Shown here: positions 1 to 5,713 of the stretch, one piece after another
Position numbering within the stretch: position 1 is the stretch's first letter
How the letters are laid out: every line of letters begins with the position of its first letter
NCBI GenBank assembly: GCA_021784615.1
Contig: JAJYHU010000080.1
Coordinates: forward strand, 1-9,275
DNA length: 9,275 nucleotides
Direction: 5' to 3'
Source: Acidobacteriota bacterium
GTDB taxonomy: Bacteria; Acidobacteriota; Terriglobia; UBA7540
Notes under the pieces: generated by a model
Databases searched by the model: none
What the model was told of the DNA's origin: nothing
Seen by the model: the letters and a program-made list of their open reading frames with translations, nothing else
Translations under genes and position numbers: made by a program

Positions 1-192
1 ACGACGAAAAAAGCCAGTATATATCGGGAACCGACACTTGTACAGACCCGGAGGGATCAGAGAAAGTTTTTGTCACTTGTTCGCGCTTACGCGGGTGCCC
101 AGGGGCGAGCGCAGTCGCAGCCGCGAGCACAGGGCCGGCATGGCCGGCAGTTTGTGCAAACCGCGCGGAACGCCGCGAAACTTCCGCCGCCA
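1..192. other. Gene-free left edge with a GC hairpin
   Basis: I see no supportable gene here. A perfect inverted repeat, GCCGGC-ATG-GCCGGC, lies at 134-148, about 45 bases past the stop of the minus-strand LOG-family gene. It could act as a transcript-end hairpin, but there is no T-run beside it on either strand. A TTG-started reading frame from 70 to 297 runs antisense into the LOG gene, has an Arg/Ala/Gln-rich product typical of GC-rich shadow frames, and is not counted as a gene. Confidence 0.5.
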
Positions 193-1059
193 TCAGATGA
201 ACGGATAGCGCGGAGAGCCGGGAAGATGCAGCAGCCGGGTGAGCTTCTCCTTGACAACCCCGAAGGCCTCCTGCGGAGTATTCACGAAGCGGATTAACTT
301 CATTTCCTCGCGGCTGACGGTTCCCGCCTCCGCCAGCCAGTCAAAGTTCAGCACCTTCTTCCAGTACTTTGAACCATATAGCAGCAACGTGCAGCGGTGT
401 CCCATTTTGTGCGTCTGGATCAGGGTGAGAAATTCCCACATTTCGTCCATGGTGCCGAATCCGCCGGGGAAAACGATGACGGCGCGGGAGGGCTGGGCAA
501 ACCAAAGCTTGCGCATAAAAAAGTAGCGGAACATGAAGTTCAGCTCGGGAGTGATATAAGGATTGGGGCTCTGCTCCATGGGCAGCTTGATGTTGAAGCC
601 GATGGTCACGCCGCCGGCTTCTGAAGCTCCGCGGTTCGCGGCTTCCATAATGCCCGGCCCGCCTCCTGAGCAGACCACCAGAAAATGGCTGCCGTTCTTC
701 AATCCCAGCGACCATTCGGTGATCAGCCGGGCCAGCTCCCGCGCCTCCTCATAGTATTGGGACATTTGGAGCGCCATGCGCGCGTCGCGCAACGCCTGTT
801 GGGTGGGCGAGGCGTTGCGCGATTTCTTTGCGGCCAGAAGCAGCCGCAGCCGGCCGCGAGCTTCGGCCCGGGGAATGACGCGGGCGGACCCGAAAAAGAC
901 CACGGTGTTCTGCACTCCCGCGCGACGAAGGCGCACTTGCGGCTCCAGGTATTCAGCGGCAATGCGCAGCGTGCGCGCGTCGGCGCTCTCCATAAAGCGC
1001 TCGTTGCGGTAAGCGACTTCGATCTTTCGGGATGACGGCCGGTATTTCGGTCGGCTCAT
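193..1059 (-). CDS. LOG family (TIGR00730) Rossmann-fold nucleotide-binding protein
   Basis: This 288-residue protein belongs to the LOG / 'lysine decarboxylase-like' family. Characterised members are cytokinin riboside 5'-monophosphate phosphoribohydrolases, which release a free base from a nucleoside monophosphate. Bacterial members often have unknown substrates. The two family signatures are visible: SGGGPGIMEAAN at residues 131-142 and PGGFGTMDE at 198-206, the second carrying the catalytic Glu, with the conserved Met-Arg-Lys at 182-184 between them. Short LOG proteins have about 190 residues. This one is longer, with an extended N-terminus and a charged, probably helical insert at about residues 64-105. 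The ATG at 1059 follows a purine-rich GAGAGAGGG stretch. The gene is transcribed away from the exported oxidoreductase gene, so the two do not share an operon. It is a cytoplasmic enzyme. The family call is firm, but the substrate cannot be read from sequence. Confidence 0.93.
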   Translation of the reverse strand: MSRPKYRPSSRKIEVAYRNERFMESADARTLRIAAEYLEPQVRLRRAGVQNTVVFFGSARVIPRAEARGRLRLLLAAKKSRNASPTQQALRDARMALQMSQYYEEARELARLITEWSLGLKNGSHFLVVCSGGGPGIMEAANRGASEAGGVTIGFNIKLPMEQSPNPYITPELNFMFRYFFMRKLWFAQPSRAVIVFPGGFGTMDEMWEFLTLIQTHKMGHRCTLLLYGSKYWKKVLNFDWLAEAGTVSREEMKLIRFVNTPQEAFGVVKEKLTRLLHLPGSPRYPFI

Positions 1060-1294
1060 AAACCCTCTCTCAAGAAAACAGCGATTCCGTCAACTCCATG
1101 AGCATAACAAACCGCGCGGCCAATTGGGGCAGGGAATCGATCGAGAAATTCATCCGAAAGGCAAGGTAGATTGCGGATTCCCGCGGGATTTCATGAAGTG
1201 TCCACTGTTCTGTGCCTACCAGTGGCAGAAGCAAAGGGCTCCCCAAAATTTTCGTTCTCAAGTTTGGACCGGGTCAAGTATACAACGCGAAGTC

Positions 1295-1365
1295 CGGCTA
1301 CGAACCATTCGGGCCGAGCCCTGCAACCAGCGGAGTTCCTGAAGGCTGATAGGGCTGTTCTTTTT
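1295..1365 (+). terminator. Two-hairpin element ending in a T-run (orphan terminator or small RNA end)
   Basis: A first short stem pairs CGGC (1295-1298) with GCCG (1313-1316). A second, composite stem pairs AGCCCT (1317-1322) with AGGGCT (1351-1356) and encloses CAGC (1328-1331) paired with GCTG (1345-1348). GTTC and then TTTTT (1361-1365) follow. This resembles an intrinsic terminator on the plus strand, but there is no plus-strand gene upstream for it to end. It could end a small RNA, with a TATACA box at 1279-1284 as a possible -10, or attenuate a transcript reading toward 1574. I see no matching -35. Confidence 0.3.
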
Positions 1366-1420
1366 ATGTGCTAATGCGCGCTTTTCGCTGGAAGATTCCC
1401 CTCGGCTTATTGCGAACACC

Positions 1421-1438
1421 CAGTGACGGGCGTCACTG
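1421..1438. promoter_or_regulatory. Perfect 18-base palindrome, candidate operator
   Basis: CAGTGACG-GG-CGTCACTG is an exact 8+2+8 inverted repeat lying 136 bases upstream of the exported oxidoreductase start. The short centre and exact symmetry suit a dimeric regulator better than an RNA hairpin, because the two-base loop would be too small. I do not recognise the cognate regulator, and none is encoded in the window. Confidence 0.4.
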
Positions 1439-1466
1439 CGCGGGAAGGAAGAATGACCGTTGATAA

Positions 1467-1517
1467 GGGTACGCGCCCAGGCAGGTTTGGGAACAGTCGG
1501 TTCTGCCCGCGTAACCC
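1467..1517 (+). promoter_or_regulatory. Long bulged stem-loop in the leader of the exported oxidoreductase gene
   Basis: Three stem segments stack. GGGT+ACGCG (1467-1475) pairs with CGCGT-A-ACCC (1508-1517), with a single bulged A at 1513. GGCA (1480-1483) pairs with TGCC (1504-1507). GAAC (1491-1494) pairs with GTTC (1500-1503) around the loop AGTCG. This makes 17 base pairs in all. The 3' arm is almost fully paired, while the 5' arm has bulges of four and seven bases. The stem ends 45 bases before the Shine-Dalgarno, so it could be a leader control element. It matches no riboswitch class I know. Confidence 0.35.
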
Positions 1518-1562
1518 GCCCAGCCAGCGCTCATGTACGCCAAGAATGAAGTCAGCCCGTCC

Positions 1563-1569
1563 AAGGAGG
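1563..1569 (+). promoter_or_regulatory. Strong Shine-Dalgarno for the exported oxidoreductase
   Basis: AAGGAGG, a near-complete anti-16S match, ends four bases before the ATG at 1574. It fixes the start of the Gfo/Idh/MocA gene and suggests efficient initiation. Confidence 0.85.
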
Positions 1570-1573
1570 CAAC

Positions 1574-2932
1574 ATGTCTCAATTTACACGCCGGGATTTT
1601 ATTCGCCGCGGCGCCACGGGCGCCGCAGGTCTCAGCTTGTTGATGAACGGCAAACGGGTGGCCGCCGAACCCGCTGCGCCCATGCCCAAGCCCGCCAGCC
1701 CAAACGATCGGGTGAACGTGGGGTTTATCGGTTTCGGCATCCGGGGCAATATCCTTATGGAAAATACCCGGAAAACGGGCCAGGCCAATCTGGTGGAGGT
1801 CTGCGACTGCTACCAGGGGCACCTGGAACGCGCCAAAGAGCGAACCGAAGGGAAAATTGCCGTCAACTTTGCCCAATATCAGAAACTGCTGGACCGCAAG
1901 GACATTGACGCCGTGGTGATTGCCACCCCCGACCATTGGCACAAGGCGATCTTTCTGGATGCGATGGCGGCGGGGAAAGACGTCTATATCGAAAAGCCCA
2001 TGACCCATAAGATTGCGGATGGCCATGCCATGATTGAGGCGGCGCGGCGAGCCAAGCGCATGGTGCAGGTGGGCAGCCAGTGGGTTTCTTCCGCCCAGAA
2101 CCAGAAGGCCAAAAAGATGATCGCGGCAGGCGAACTGGGAAAGGTGACGAAAGTTGTCGCGGCCTACAATCGAAACAGCTCGACCGGAGCCTGGAACTAC
2201 CCCATTCCGCCCAACCTGCGCAACGGAGTGAATTTCAACTGGACGGAGTGGCTGGGCCCGGCTCCGCAGCGCGACTATGACCCGGCGCGGGTCTTCCGCT
2301 ATCGCAAGTACTGGGATTACTCAGGCGGAATTTCCACCGACCTGTTTGTGCACCTGATTAATTCCATCCATTACATTATGGGCGCCACGATGCCCTCAAG
2401 CGTGGTTTCCACGGGCGGCATTCTCTATCGCCACGACGGCCGCGAAGTTCCCGACACTCTGGACGCGCTGTTTGAGTATCCCGAGGGGTTCCACGTGACG
2501 ATGTCCTCCACTTTCAACAGCCAGAGCGCGACCGGCCAGGGCATCCAGTTCCTGGGAACCAACGGCTCGCTTACGCTGCTGCTGGGCAAACCGTTCCTGC
2601 ACTTTGCCGGCGAGTCCCACGCGGAAGGCTATCATTACTCGATTGATAGCTGGCCCGTGGCGCTGCAGGAGCAGTTTATGAACGAGGGCGACCACCGCGC
2701 GGAGGTTGTGCGGAAGCCTCCTGCGCCGGAAGAGCTTGCAACCGAAGACAGCATGGACTCGACCGCGCTCCATCTGGCGGAGTTTTTTGACTCGGTGCGC
2801 ACACGAAAGCGAACCGGAGAGGACGCGGAAGTGGGGCACCGGTCCGCCGCCGCCGGACACATGGTGAATCTATCCTACGTCGCCGGGAAAAAAGTGATTT
2901 GGGACGCCGGGAGCGGAACAGCGCTCATCTAA
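1574..2932 (+). CDS. Tat-exported Gfo/Idh/MocA family oxidoreductase (GH109-like architecture)
   Basis: This 452-residue protein starts with a twin-arginine signal: TRRDFI at residues 5-10, a hydrophobic Ala/Gly/Leu stretch at about 13-24, and a likely cleavage near residues 29-32. It is therefore exported folded, with its cofactor. After a Pro/Ala linker, the NAD(P)-binding Rossmann domain begins with GFIGFGIRG (50-58). It continues through TPDHWH (118-123) and the family EKP motif (140-142, Lys141 being the usual catalytic lysine). The C-terminal domain holds GGISTDLFVH (251-260), whose His260 is the usual second catalytic residue. Known relatives are NAD(P)-dependent sugar dehydrogenases. 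The same exported layout occurs in GH109 glycosidases, which use bound NAD+ to hydrolyse alpha-N-acetylgalactosaminides, and sequence alone does not separate the two here. Its length is normal and a strong Shine-Dalgarno fixes the start. It is monocistronic, with a structured leader. The substrate is unknown, presumably a sugar or glycan. Confidence 0.92.
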   Translation: MSQFTRRDFIRRGATGAAGLSLLMNGKRVAAEPAAPMPKPASPNDRVNVGFIGFGIRGNILMENTRKTGQANLVEVCDCYQGHLERAKERTEGKIAVNFAQYQKLLDRKDIDAVVIATPDHWHKAIFLDAMAAGKDVYIEKPMTHKIADGHAMIEAARRAKRMVQVGSQWVSSAQNQKAKKMIAAGELGKVTKVVAAYNRNSSTGAWNYPIPPNLRNGVNFNWTEWLGPAPQRDYDPARVFRYRKYWDYSGGISTDLFVHLINSIHYIMGATMPSSVVSTGGILYRHDGREVPDTLDALFEYPEGFHVTMSSTFNSQSATGQGIQFLGTNGSLTLLLGKPFLHFAGESHAEGYHYSIDSWPVALQEQFMNEGDHRAEVVRKPPAPEELATEDSMDSTALHLAEFFDSVRTRKRTGEDAEVGHRSAAAGHMVNLSYVAGKKVIWDAGSGTALI

Positions 2933-3011
2933 CAGTTTTCCGAACCGCATTTGCCGCCCCGCTGAACGAAGCCTGCCGCTGTCACGGGATTCGTATGCCA
3001 TTGCCCTGCCT

Positions 3012-3260
3012 TCAATGCCGGATATCGGCGCGGCGGTCGCGTTTATCGCGCCGAATGTCCTTGGTGTCGCGCCGGATGTCCCGGCGGTCTTGACGCATAT
3101 CGCGCGGGTTGGAGTTGGGATTGCGCTTGTCAGCGCGCAGGTCGCGCTTGTCCCGGCGGATGTCACGCGTGTCGTGGCGAACATCGCGCCGCGCTCCCTG
3201 CGCCCGCGGCGGCAGCGCCAGCATGAAGGCACCCAAAAGCCCGAATACGGCCGAGATCAT
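3012..3260 (-). CDS. Small Arg/Asp-repeat protein with N-terminal hydrophobic segment
   Basis: In this frame the product has 82 residues. A hydrophobic stretch (about residues 1-17, rich in Leu, Val, Phe and Ala) ends in Pro-Pro-Arg-Ala-Gln-Gly, like the end of a signal peptide. From residue 24 almost everything is Arg, Asp or Lys in a repeating RRDxRD pattern. The core DIRRDKRD occurs twice (33-40 and 68-75), split by a short Asn/Pro linker (47-53). Such a chain probably forms a long, highly charged helix outside the cytoplasm. I believe similar proteins of unknown function occur in Acidobacteriota. The ATG at 3260 has no good ribosome site, and an in-frame stop lies 24 bases upstream. An out-of-frame start at 3307 has an excellent one. 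The real gene may start at 3307 and be broken by a one-base slip (see next feature). The + strand frames across it look like shadows. Confidence 0.6.
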   Translation of the reverse strand: MISAVFGLLGAFMLALPPRAQGARRDVRHDTRDIRRDKRDLRADKRNPNSNPRDMRQDRRDIRRDTKDIRRDKRDRRADIRH

Positions 3261-3307
3261 GACCCCGCGAAAAAGCTGCCGCTATTCTTGTGCAATGGAT
3301 TCTGCAT
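3257..3307 (-). other. Out-of-frame N-terminal segment or short leader ORF of the Arg/Asp-repeat gene
   Basis: The ATG at 3307 lies seven bases after AGGAGG (3320-3315). It opens a 16-codon frame that stops at 3257-3259, overlapping the ATG at 3260 as ATGA. Its residues (Met-Gln-Asn-Pro-Leu-His-Lys-Asn-Ser-Gly-Ser-Phe) look like the charged beginning that the 3260 product lacks. Adding one base at the run of five T (minus strand, 3274-3270) would join them: the segment would continue Phe-Arg-Gly-Val-Met-Ile-Ser and give a normal signal peptide of about 38 residues. Either a homopolymer deletion, real or a sequencing error, or a translationally coupled leader fits. Confidence 0.5.
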
Positions 3308-3314
3308 GGTTCAT

Positions 3315-3320
3315 CCTCCT
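3315..3320 (-). promoter_or_regulatory. Shine-Dalgarno that points to a start at 3307
   Basis: The minus strand reads AGGAGG, followed by seven bases and then ATG at 3307. It is the best ribosome site near this gene, yet the ATG it serves is in a different frame from the Arg/Asp repeats. Confidence 0.6.
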
Positions 3321-3449
3321 CAGGCGAATTACCTTCTTCCGGCGGATAAACCCTTAGGCCGGGAAAAAGTTGCGTGAGCGCTTGATTTGGGGTGCAGCTT
3401 CCTGCGTGGTTATTGAACGGAAATTCCCTTCGTAGGTTTTGACAGCGGG

Positions 3450-3525
3450 TGGTGAGCCGGCTGGGACTCGAACCCAGAACCCTTGCCTTAAAAGGGCAAT
3501 GCTCTACCACTTGAGCTACCGGCCC
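3450..3525 (-). tRNA. tRNA-Lys(UUU), CCA encoded
   Basis: Read on the minus strand from 3525, all arms of the cloverleaf form. The acceptor GGGCCGG pairs with CCGGCTC (one G-U pair), the D stem is GCTC/GAGC, and the anticodon stem is TTGCC/GGCAA around the loop CTTTTAA. The variable loop has five bases, and the T stem CTGGG/CCCAG surrounds TTCGAGT. The anticodon TTT is at 3492-3490, so the tRNA reads AAA/AAG lysine codons. The mature body is 73 bases (3525-3453), the discriminator is A, and the CCA end is encoded at 3452-3450. No intron or damage is visible. No clear terminator follows it. Confidence 0.97.
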
Positions 3526-3586
3526 GCAAATGATTTACGTTACACCAGTCTTCCTCCAAGCGTAAATGGCAAAAATCGGAAGCCTG

Positions 3587-3603
3587 ATGAATGATATATT
3601 CAT
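3587..3603. promoter_or_regulatory. AT-rich inverted repeat over a -10-like box between tRNA-Lys and the RraA gene
   Basis: ATGAAT-GATAT-ATTCAT is a perfect 6+5+6 inverted repeat in an otherwise GC-rich region. It overlaps TATATT (3595-3600), a five-of-six match to the sigma70 -10. No clear -35 sits 16-18 bases upstream. The site lies in the divergent gap between the minus-strand tRNA gene and the plus-strand RraA gene, about 80 bases before the latter's start, so it is a plausible promoter-operator for that gene. Confidence 0.3.
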
Positions 3604-3664
3604 AATGAGGTAAAAGCGTTCGTTCCTTGCACTTGCTGCGGGCGGCAAAGGGACTGCTGTGGAG

Positions 3665-3669
3665 AGGAG
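3665..3669 (+). promoter_or_regulatory. Shine-Dalgarno choosing ATG 3680 for the RraA-family gene
   Basis: AGGAG, within a longer GGAGAGGAG run (3661-3669), lies ten bases before the ATG at 3680. An in-frame GTG at 3659 would place this purine run inside the coding sequence and has no ribosome site of its own, so the ATG is preferred. Confidence 0.6.
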
Positions 3670-3679
3670 TATTGATAAC

Positions 3680-4366
3680 ATGGAGAAGACTGACCAAGAG
3701 AAATCACCGATTGAATATCTTAAGTCCGTTGACACGCCAACCATCTCAAACGCGATTGAAATGTTGAAGCTGCGGCCCCGGAGCGACGGCTTTACACCTC
3801 TTCAGGTCCGGTGTCTTTTCCCGGAGATGGGCGTCCTGTGCGGTTACGCGGTGACGGCGCAGGTGGAAACGGTAACTCTTGGAGCCAAAGCAGAGGAGGA
3901 ACGTTTCGTCGAGTTGTTTGAGGCGGTGGAAAAATCTCCCAAGCCCGCCGTCATCGCGTTCCAGGAGATTGGAGGCAATACCGACTGTGCCGTGCACAGC
4001 GGAGAAGTGATGGCGACCATCTTCAGCCGGCTGGGCGGCATCGGCCTGGTTTCCGACTGCGCCGTGCGAGACATCCCGGAGGTGCGGGCCATGGGTTTCC
4101 ACTACTTTGCGCGCGGAGTGGCCGCGAGCCACGCCAGTTTCCGCATTGTGCGAGTGGGCGTGCCGGTCCAGATTTGCGGGATGGCCATCCAACCCCAGGA
4201 TATCCTGCACGGGGATCAGAACGGCTTGATCCAGATTCCCGCTGAGGCCCTCAAAGGCTTGCCTGCGGCCGTGGACGCCATCCGCACAAGCGAACGCCGG
4301 TTGATGGATTTCACAAAGAATGCTGACTTTACCGCCAGCCAGCTTCGCGGGCGTTTTCTCCACTAA
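3680..4366 (+). CDS. RraA-family protein (HMG/CHA aldolase-like)
   Basis: This 228-residue protein has the RraA / dimethylmenaquinone methyltransferase-like fold. Family members include 4-hydroxy-4-methyl-2-oxoglutarate / 4-carboxy-4-hydroxy-2-oxoadipate aldolases, which are metal-dependent class II pyruvate aldolases of aromatic-acid breakdown. The fold also includes RraA, which binds RNase E, and many proteins of unknown activity. The key stretch GLVSDCAVRDIPEVRAMGF (122-140) includes Arg130-Asp131, the substrate and metal-binding pair of the aldolases. An ordered GG(N)-type loop precedes it near residues 98-110, and a FARG motif follows at 143-146. Keeping Arg-Asp favours an enzyme over an RNase E regulator. 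ATG 3680 is chosen over an in-frame GTG at 3659 because of the ribosome site between them. No aromatic-degradation genes are nearby, and the gene seems monocistronic, so the substrate is open. The old 'menaquinone methyltransferase' label for this family should not be used. Confidence 0.88.
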   Translation: MEKTDQEKSPIEYLKSVDTPTISNAIEMLKLRPRSDGFTPLQVRCLFPEMGVLCGYAVTAQVETVTLGAKAEEERFVELFEAVEKSPKPAVIAFQEIGGNTDCAVHSGEVMATIFSRLGGIGLVSDCAVRDIPEVRAMGFHYFARGVAASHASFRIVRVGVPVQICGMAIQPQDILHGDQNGLIQIPAEALKGLPAAVDAIRTSERRLMDFTKNADFTASQLRGRFLH

Positions 4367-4424
4367 GGAGAAACAGGCCTGAATCAGCACCTGCTTTGGT
4401 TTCGGCACGGCGCGGGCGCGTACG

Positions 4425-4454
4425 TTGACAAGGATTCAAACGAAGGCATAGCAT
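4425..4454 (+). promoter_or_regulatory. Sigma70-like promoter upstream of larC
   Basis: An exact TTGACA -35 (4425-4430) is followed after 18 bases by TAGCAT (4449-4454), a four-of-six -10. A transcript would start near 4461, about 60 bases before the larC ATG. It probably drives the larC-metG run. Confidence 0.5.
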
Positions 4455-4519
4455 AAAAGGTTTCGGCGCCAAGGGGGCGTTTCTTCTGAAGGCCGGCGGG
4501 CGGCCGGAATGGTATTTGC

Positions 4520-5713
4520 ATGCGACAAGCATATCTGGATTGCTCTTCGGGGATTAGCGGCGACATGTTCCTTGCGGCTCTGCTCGACGCCGGAGTGGAA
4601 CTCGACCGCCTCAAGGAGGAGCTTGCAAAGCTCCCTCTGGGACCCTACGAATTCAGGCAAAGCCGCGTGATGCGCCGGGGCATCGCAGGCAATCACGTTG
4701 AAATCGAAGCGCCCGGCAAACAGCCCCACCGGCATCTCAGCAACATCGAAGCGTTGATCGGCGGCGCGCCAATCCCTGAACCGGCAAAGCAGACGGCGCT
4801 CCAAATCTTTCGCCGCCTCGGCGAAGTTGAAGCCCGGCTCCATAACGTGAGCGTCGAGAAGATTCATTTCCACGAAGTGGGAGCGGTGGATGCAATTCTG
4901 GACATTGCGGGAGTCTCTCTAGGTTTCAATATGCTGGGCAATCCGCGGCTGCTCTGCTCGCCTTTGAACGTGGGGAGCGGGCGCGTGGAGGCCGCGCACG
5001 GCTCATTGCCCGTTCCGGCGCCGGCCACGGCGGAATTGCTGCGGGGCGTGCCGATTTACTCTTCCGGCGTGGAAAGCGAACTGGTTACGCCTACGGGTGC
5101 CGCGCTGGTCACCGCATTGGCCTCGGGTTTCGGGCCGATGCCGGCAATGAAAGTTGAAAAGATCGGTTATGGCGCGGGAACAAAAGATTTCCCTTCCCAT
5201 CCCAACCTTGCCCGGCTTTTTGTGGGCGAGAGCGTGGAAGTTGCAGCGCGCGAACCCGGCGCCGCGGGCGATGAAACCGTCTCCGTGATTGAAGCAAACG
5301 TGGATGACATGAGCCCGCAACTCTACGGGTACCTGGTGGAGAAGGCGCTCGCCGCGGGAGCGCTTGATATAACGTGCGCTTCCGTGCAGATGAAGAAGAA
5401 CCGTCCGGGGCTGCTGCTCACCATTCTGTCGAAGCTGGAAGCCTGTGACGCGCTCGCCGATCTTCTGTTCGAGCAGTCGACCACCATCGGTTTGCGGATT
5501 TATGAGGCGCGGCGGATGGTCCTCGATCGCGAGGTGGTAACGGTTGAAACGCCTTACGGGCCGGTGCGGGTCAAGGTTGCCAGGCGCAACGGGAAGGAAG
5601 TCAACGCCGCGCCGGAATTTGACGATTGCCGGCGGCTGGCCGAAGAAGAATCCGTGCCGCTCAAGCAGGTGATGATCGCGGCGCAGGCGGCCTATCTGAA
5701 ATTGAGTCATTGA
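4520..5713 (+). CDS. larC: LarC, nickel-inserting cyclometallase for the nickel-pincer cofactor
   Basis: LarC (DUF111 family) uses CTP to insert nickel into pyridinium-3,5-bisthiocarboxylic acid mononucleotide, the last step in making the cofactor of lactate racemase (LarA) and related enzymes. The 397-residue protein shows the family N-terminus DCSSGISGDMFLAALLDAG (7-25), KIHFHEVGAVDAILDIAG (114-131), the central VTPTGAAL (189-196), and the C-terminal-domain start EANVDDMSPQ (258-267) with Lys-Lys-Asn-Arg-Pro-Gly at 292-297. In Lactiplantibacillus plantarum the two halves are joined by a programmed frameshift. Here one uninterrupted frame covers both. The His-rich linker seen in some members is absent. 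The start has only a weak ribosome site. The stop TGA is immediately followed by the metG ATG, suggesting coupled translation. larA, larB and larE are not in the window. Confidence 0.95.
   Translation: MRQAYLDCSSGISGDMFLAALLDAGVELDRLKEELAKLPLGPYEFRQSRVMRRGIAGNHVEIEAPGKQPHRHLSNIEALIGGAPIPEPAKQTALQIFRRLGEVEARLHNVSVEKIHFHEVGAVDAILDIAGVSLGFNMLGNPRLLCSPLNVGSGRVEAAHGSLPVPAPATAELLRGVPIYSSGVESELVTPTGAALVTALASGFGPMPAMKVEKIGYGAGTKDFPSHPNLARLFVGESVEVAAREPGAAGDETVSVIEANVDDMSPQLYGYLVEKALAAGALDITCASVQMKKNRPGLLLTILSKLEACDALADLLFEQSTTIGLRIYEARRMVLDREVVTVETPYGPVRVKVARRNGKEVNAAPEFDDCRRLAEEESVPLKQVMIAAQAAYLKLSH

Larger units (their letters stand above)
1060..1573. other. Divergent intergenic region, 514 bases, structured
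   Basis: This gap separates the minus-strand LOG gene from the plus-strand exported oxidoreductase. It holds no convincing gene. A TTG-started 63-residue minus-strand frame (1070-1261) has no family resemblance or ribosome binding site. The region does contain a plus-strand hairpin pair ending in T5 (1295-1365), a perfect palindrome (1421-1438), a long bulged stem (1467-1517) and a strong Shine-Dalgarno (1563-1569), each listed separately. A weak minus-strand promoter-like pair, TTGACC read from 1277-1272 and GAAAAT read from 1253-1248 with an 18-base spacer, could serve the LOG gene. Confidence 0.5.

Noticed and set aside
1..40. Minus-strand GTG frame running off the left edge and a T6 run at 11-6
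   Set aside because: Only about 12 codons are visible with no ribosome site, and no convincing hairpin precedes the T-run.
70..297. Plus-strand 75-residue frame at the left edge
   Set aside because: TTG start, Arg/Ala/Gln-rich product, overlaps the LOG gene antisense, no ribosome site; a GC-rich shadow frame.
1070..1261. Minus-strand 63-residue frame just upstream of the LOG gene
   Set aside because: Starts with TTG, has no Shine-Dalgarno and no recognisable family. Its only support is position, so I did not list it as a gene.
3012..3195. Short near-repeats as a possible CRISPR array
   Set aside because: The repeats are codon-periodic Arg/Asp coding units without fixed repeat and spacer lengths.
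3015..3377. Plus-strand 120-residue frame opposite the Arg/Asp-repeat gene
   Set aside because: Its Val/Ala pattern is just the complement of the Arg/Asp repeats. The minus strand has the ribosome site and signal-like segment.
3163..3510. Minus-strand 115-residue frame through the tRNA-Lys gene
   Set aside because: Its first residues are a translation of the tRNA itself, a well-known false ORF pattern.
3526..3560. Promoter for tRNA-Lys on the minus strand
   Set aside because: TAACGT or TAAATC could be a -10, but no combination with a good -35 and spacing stood out, so I did not annotate one.
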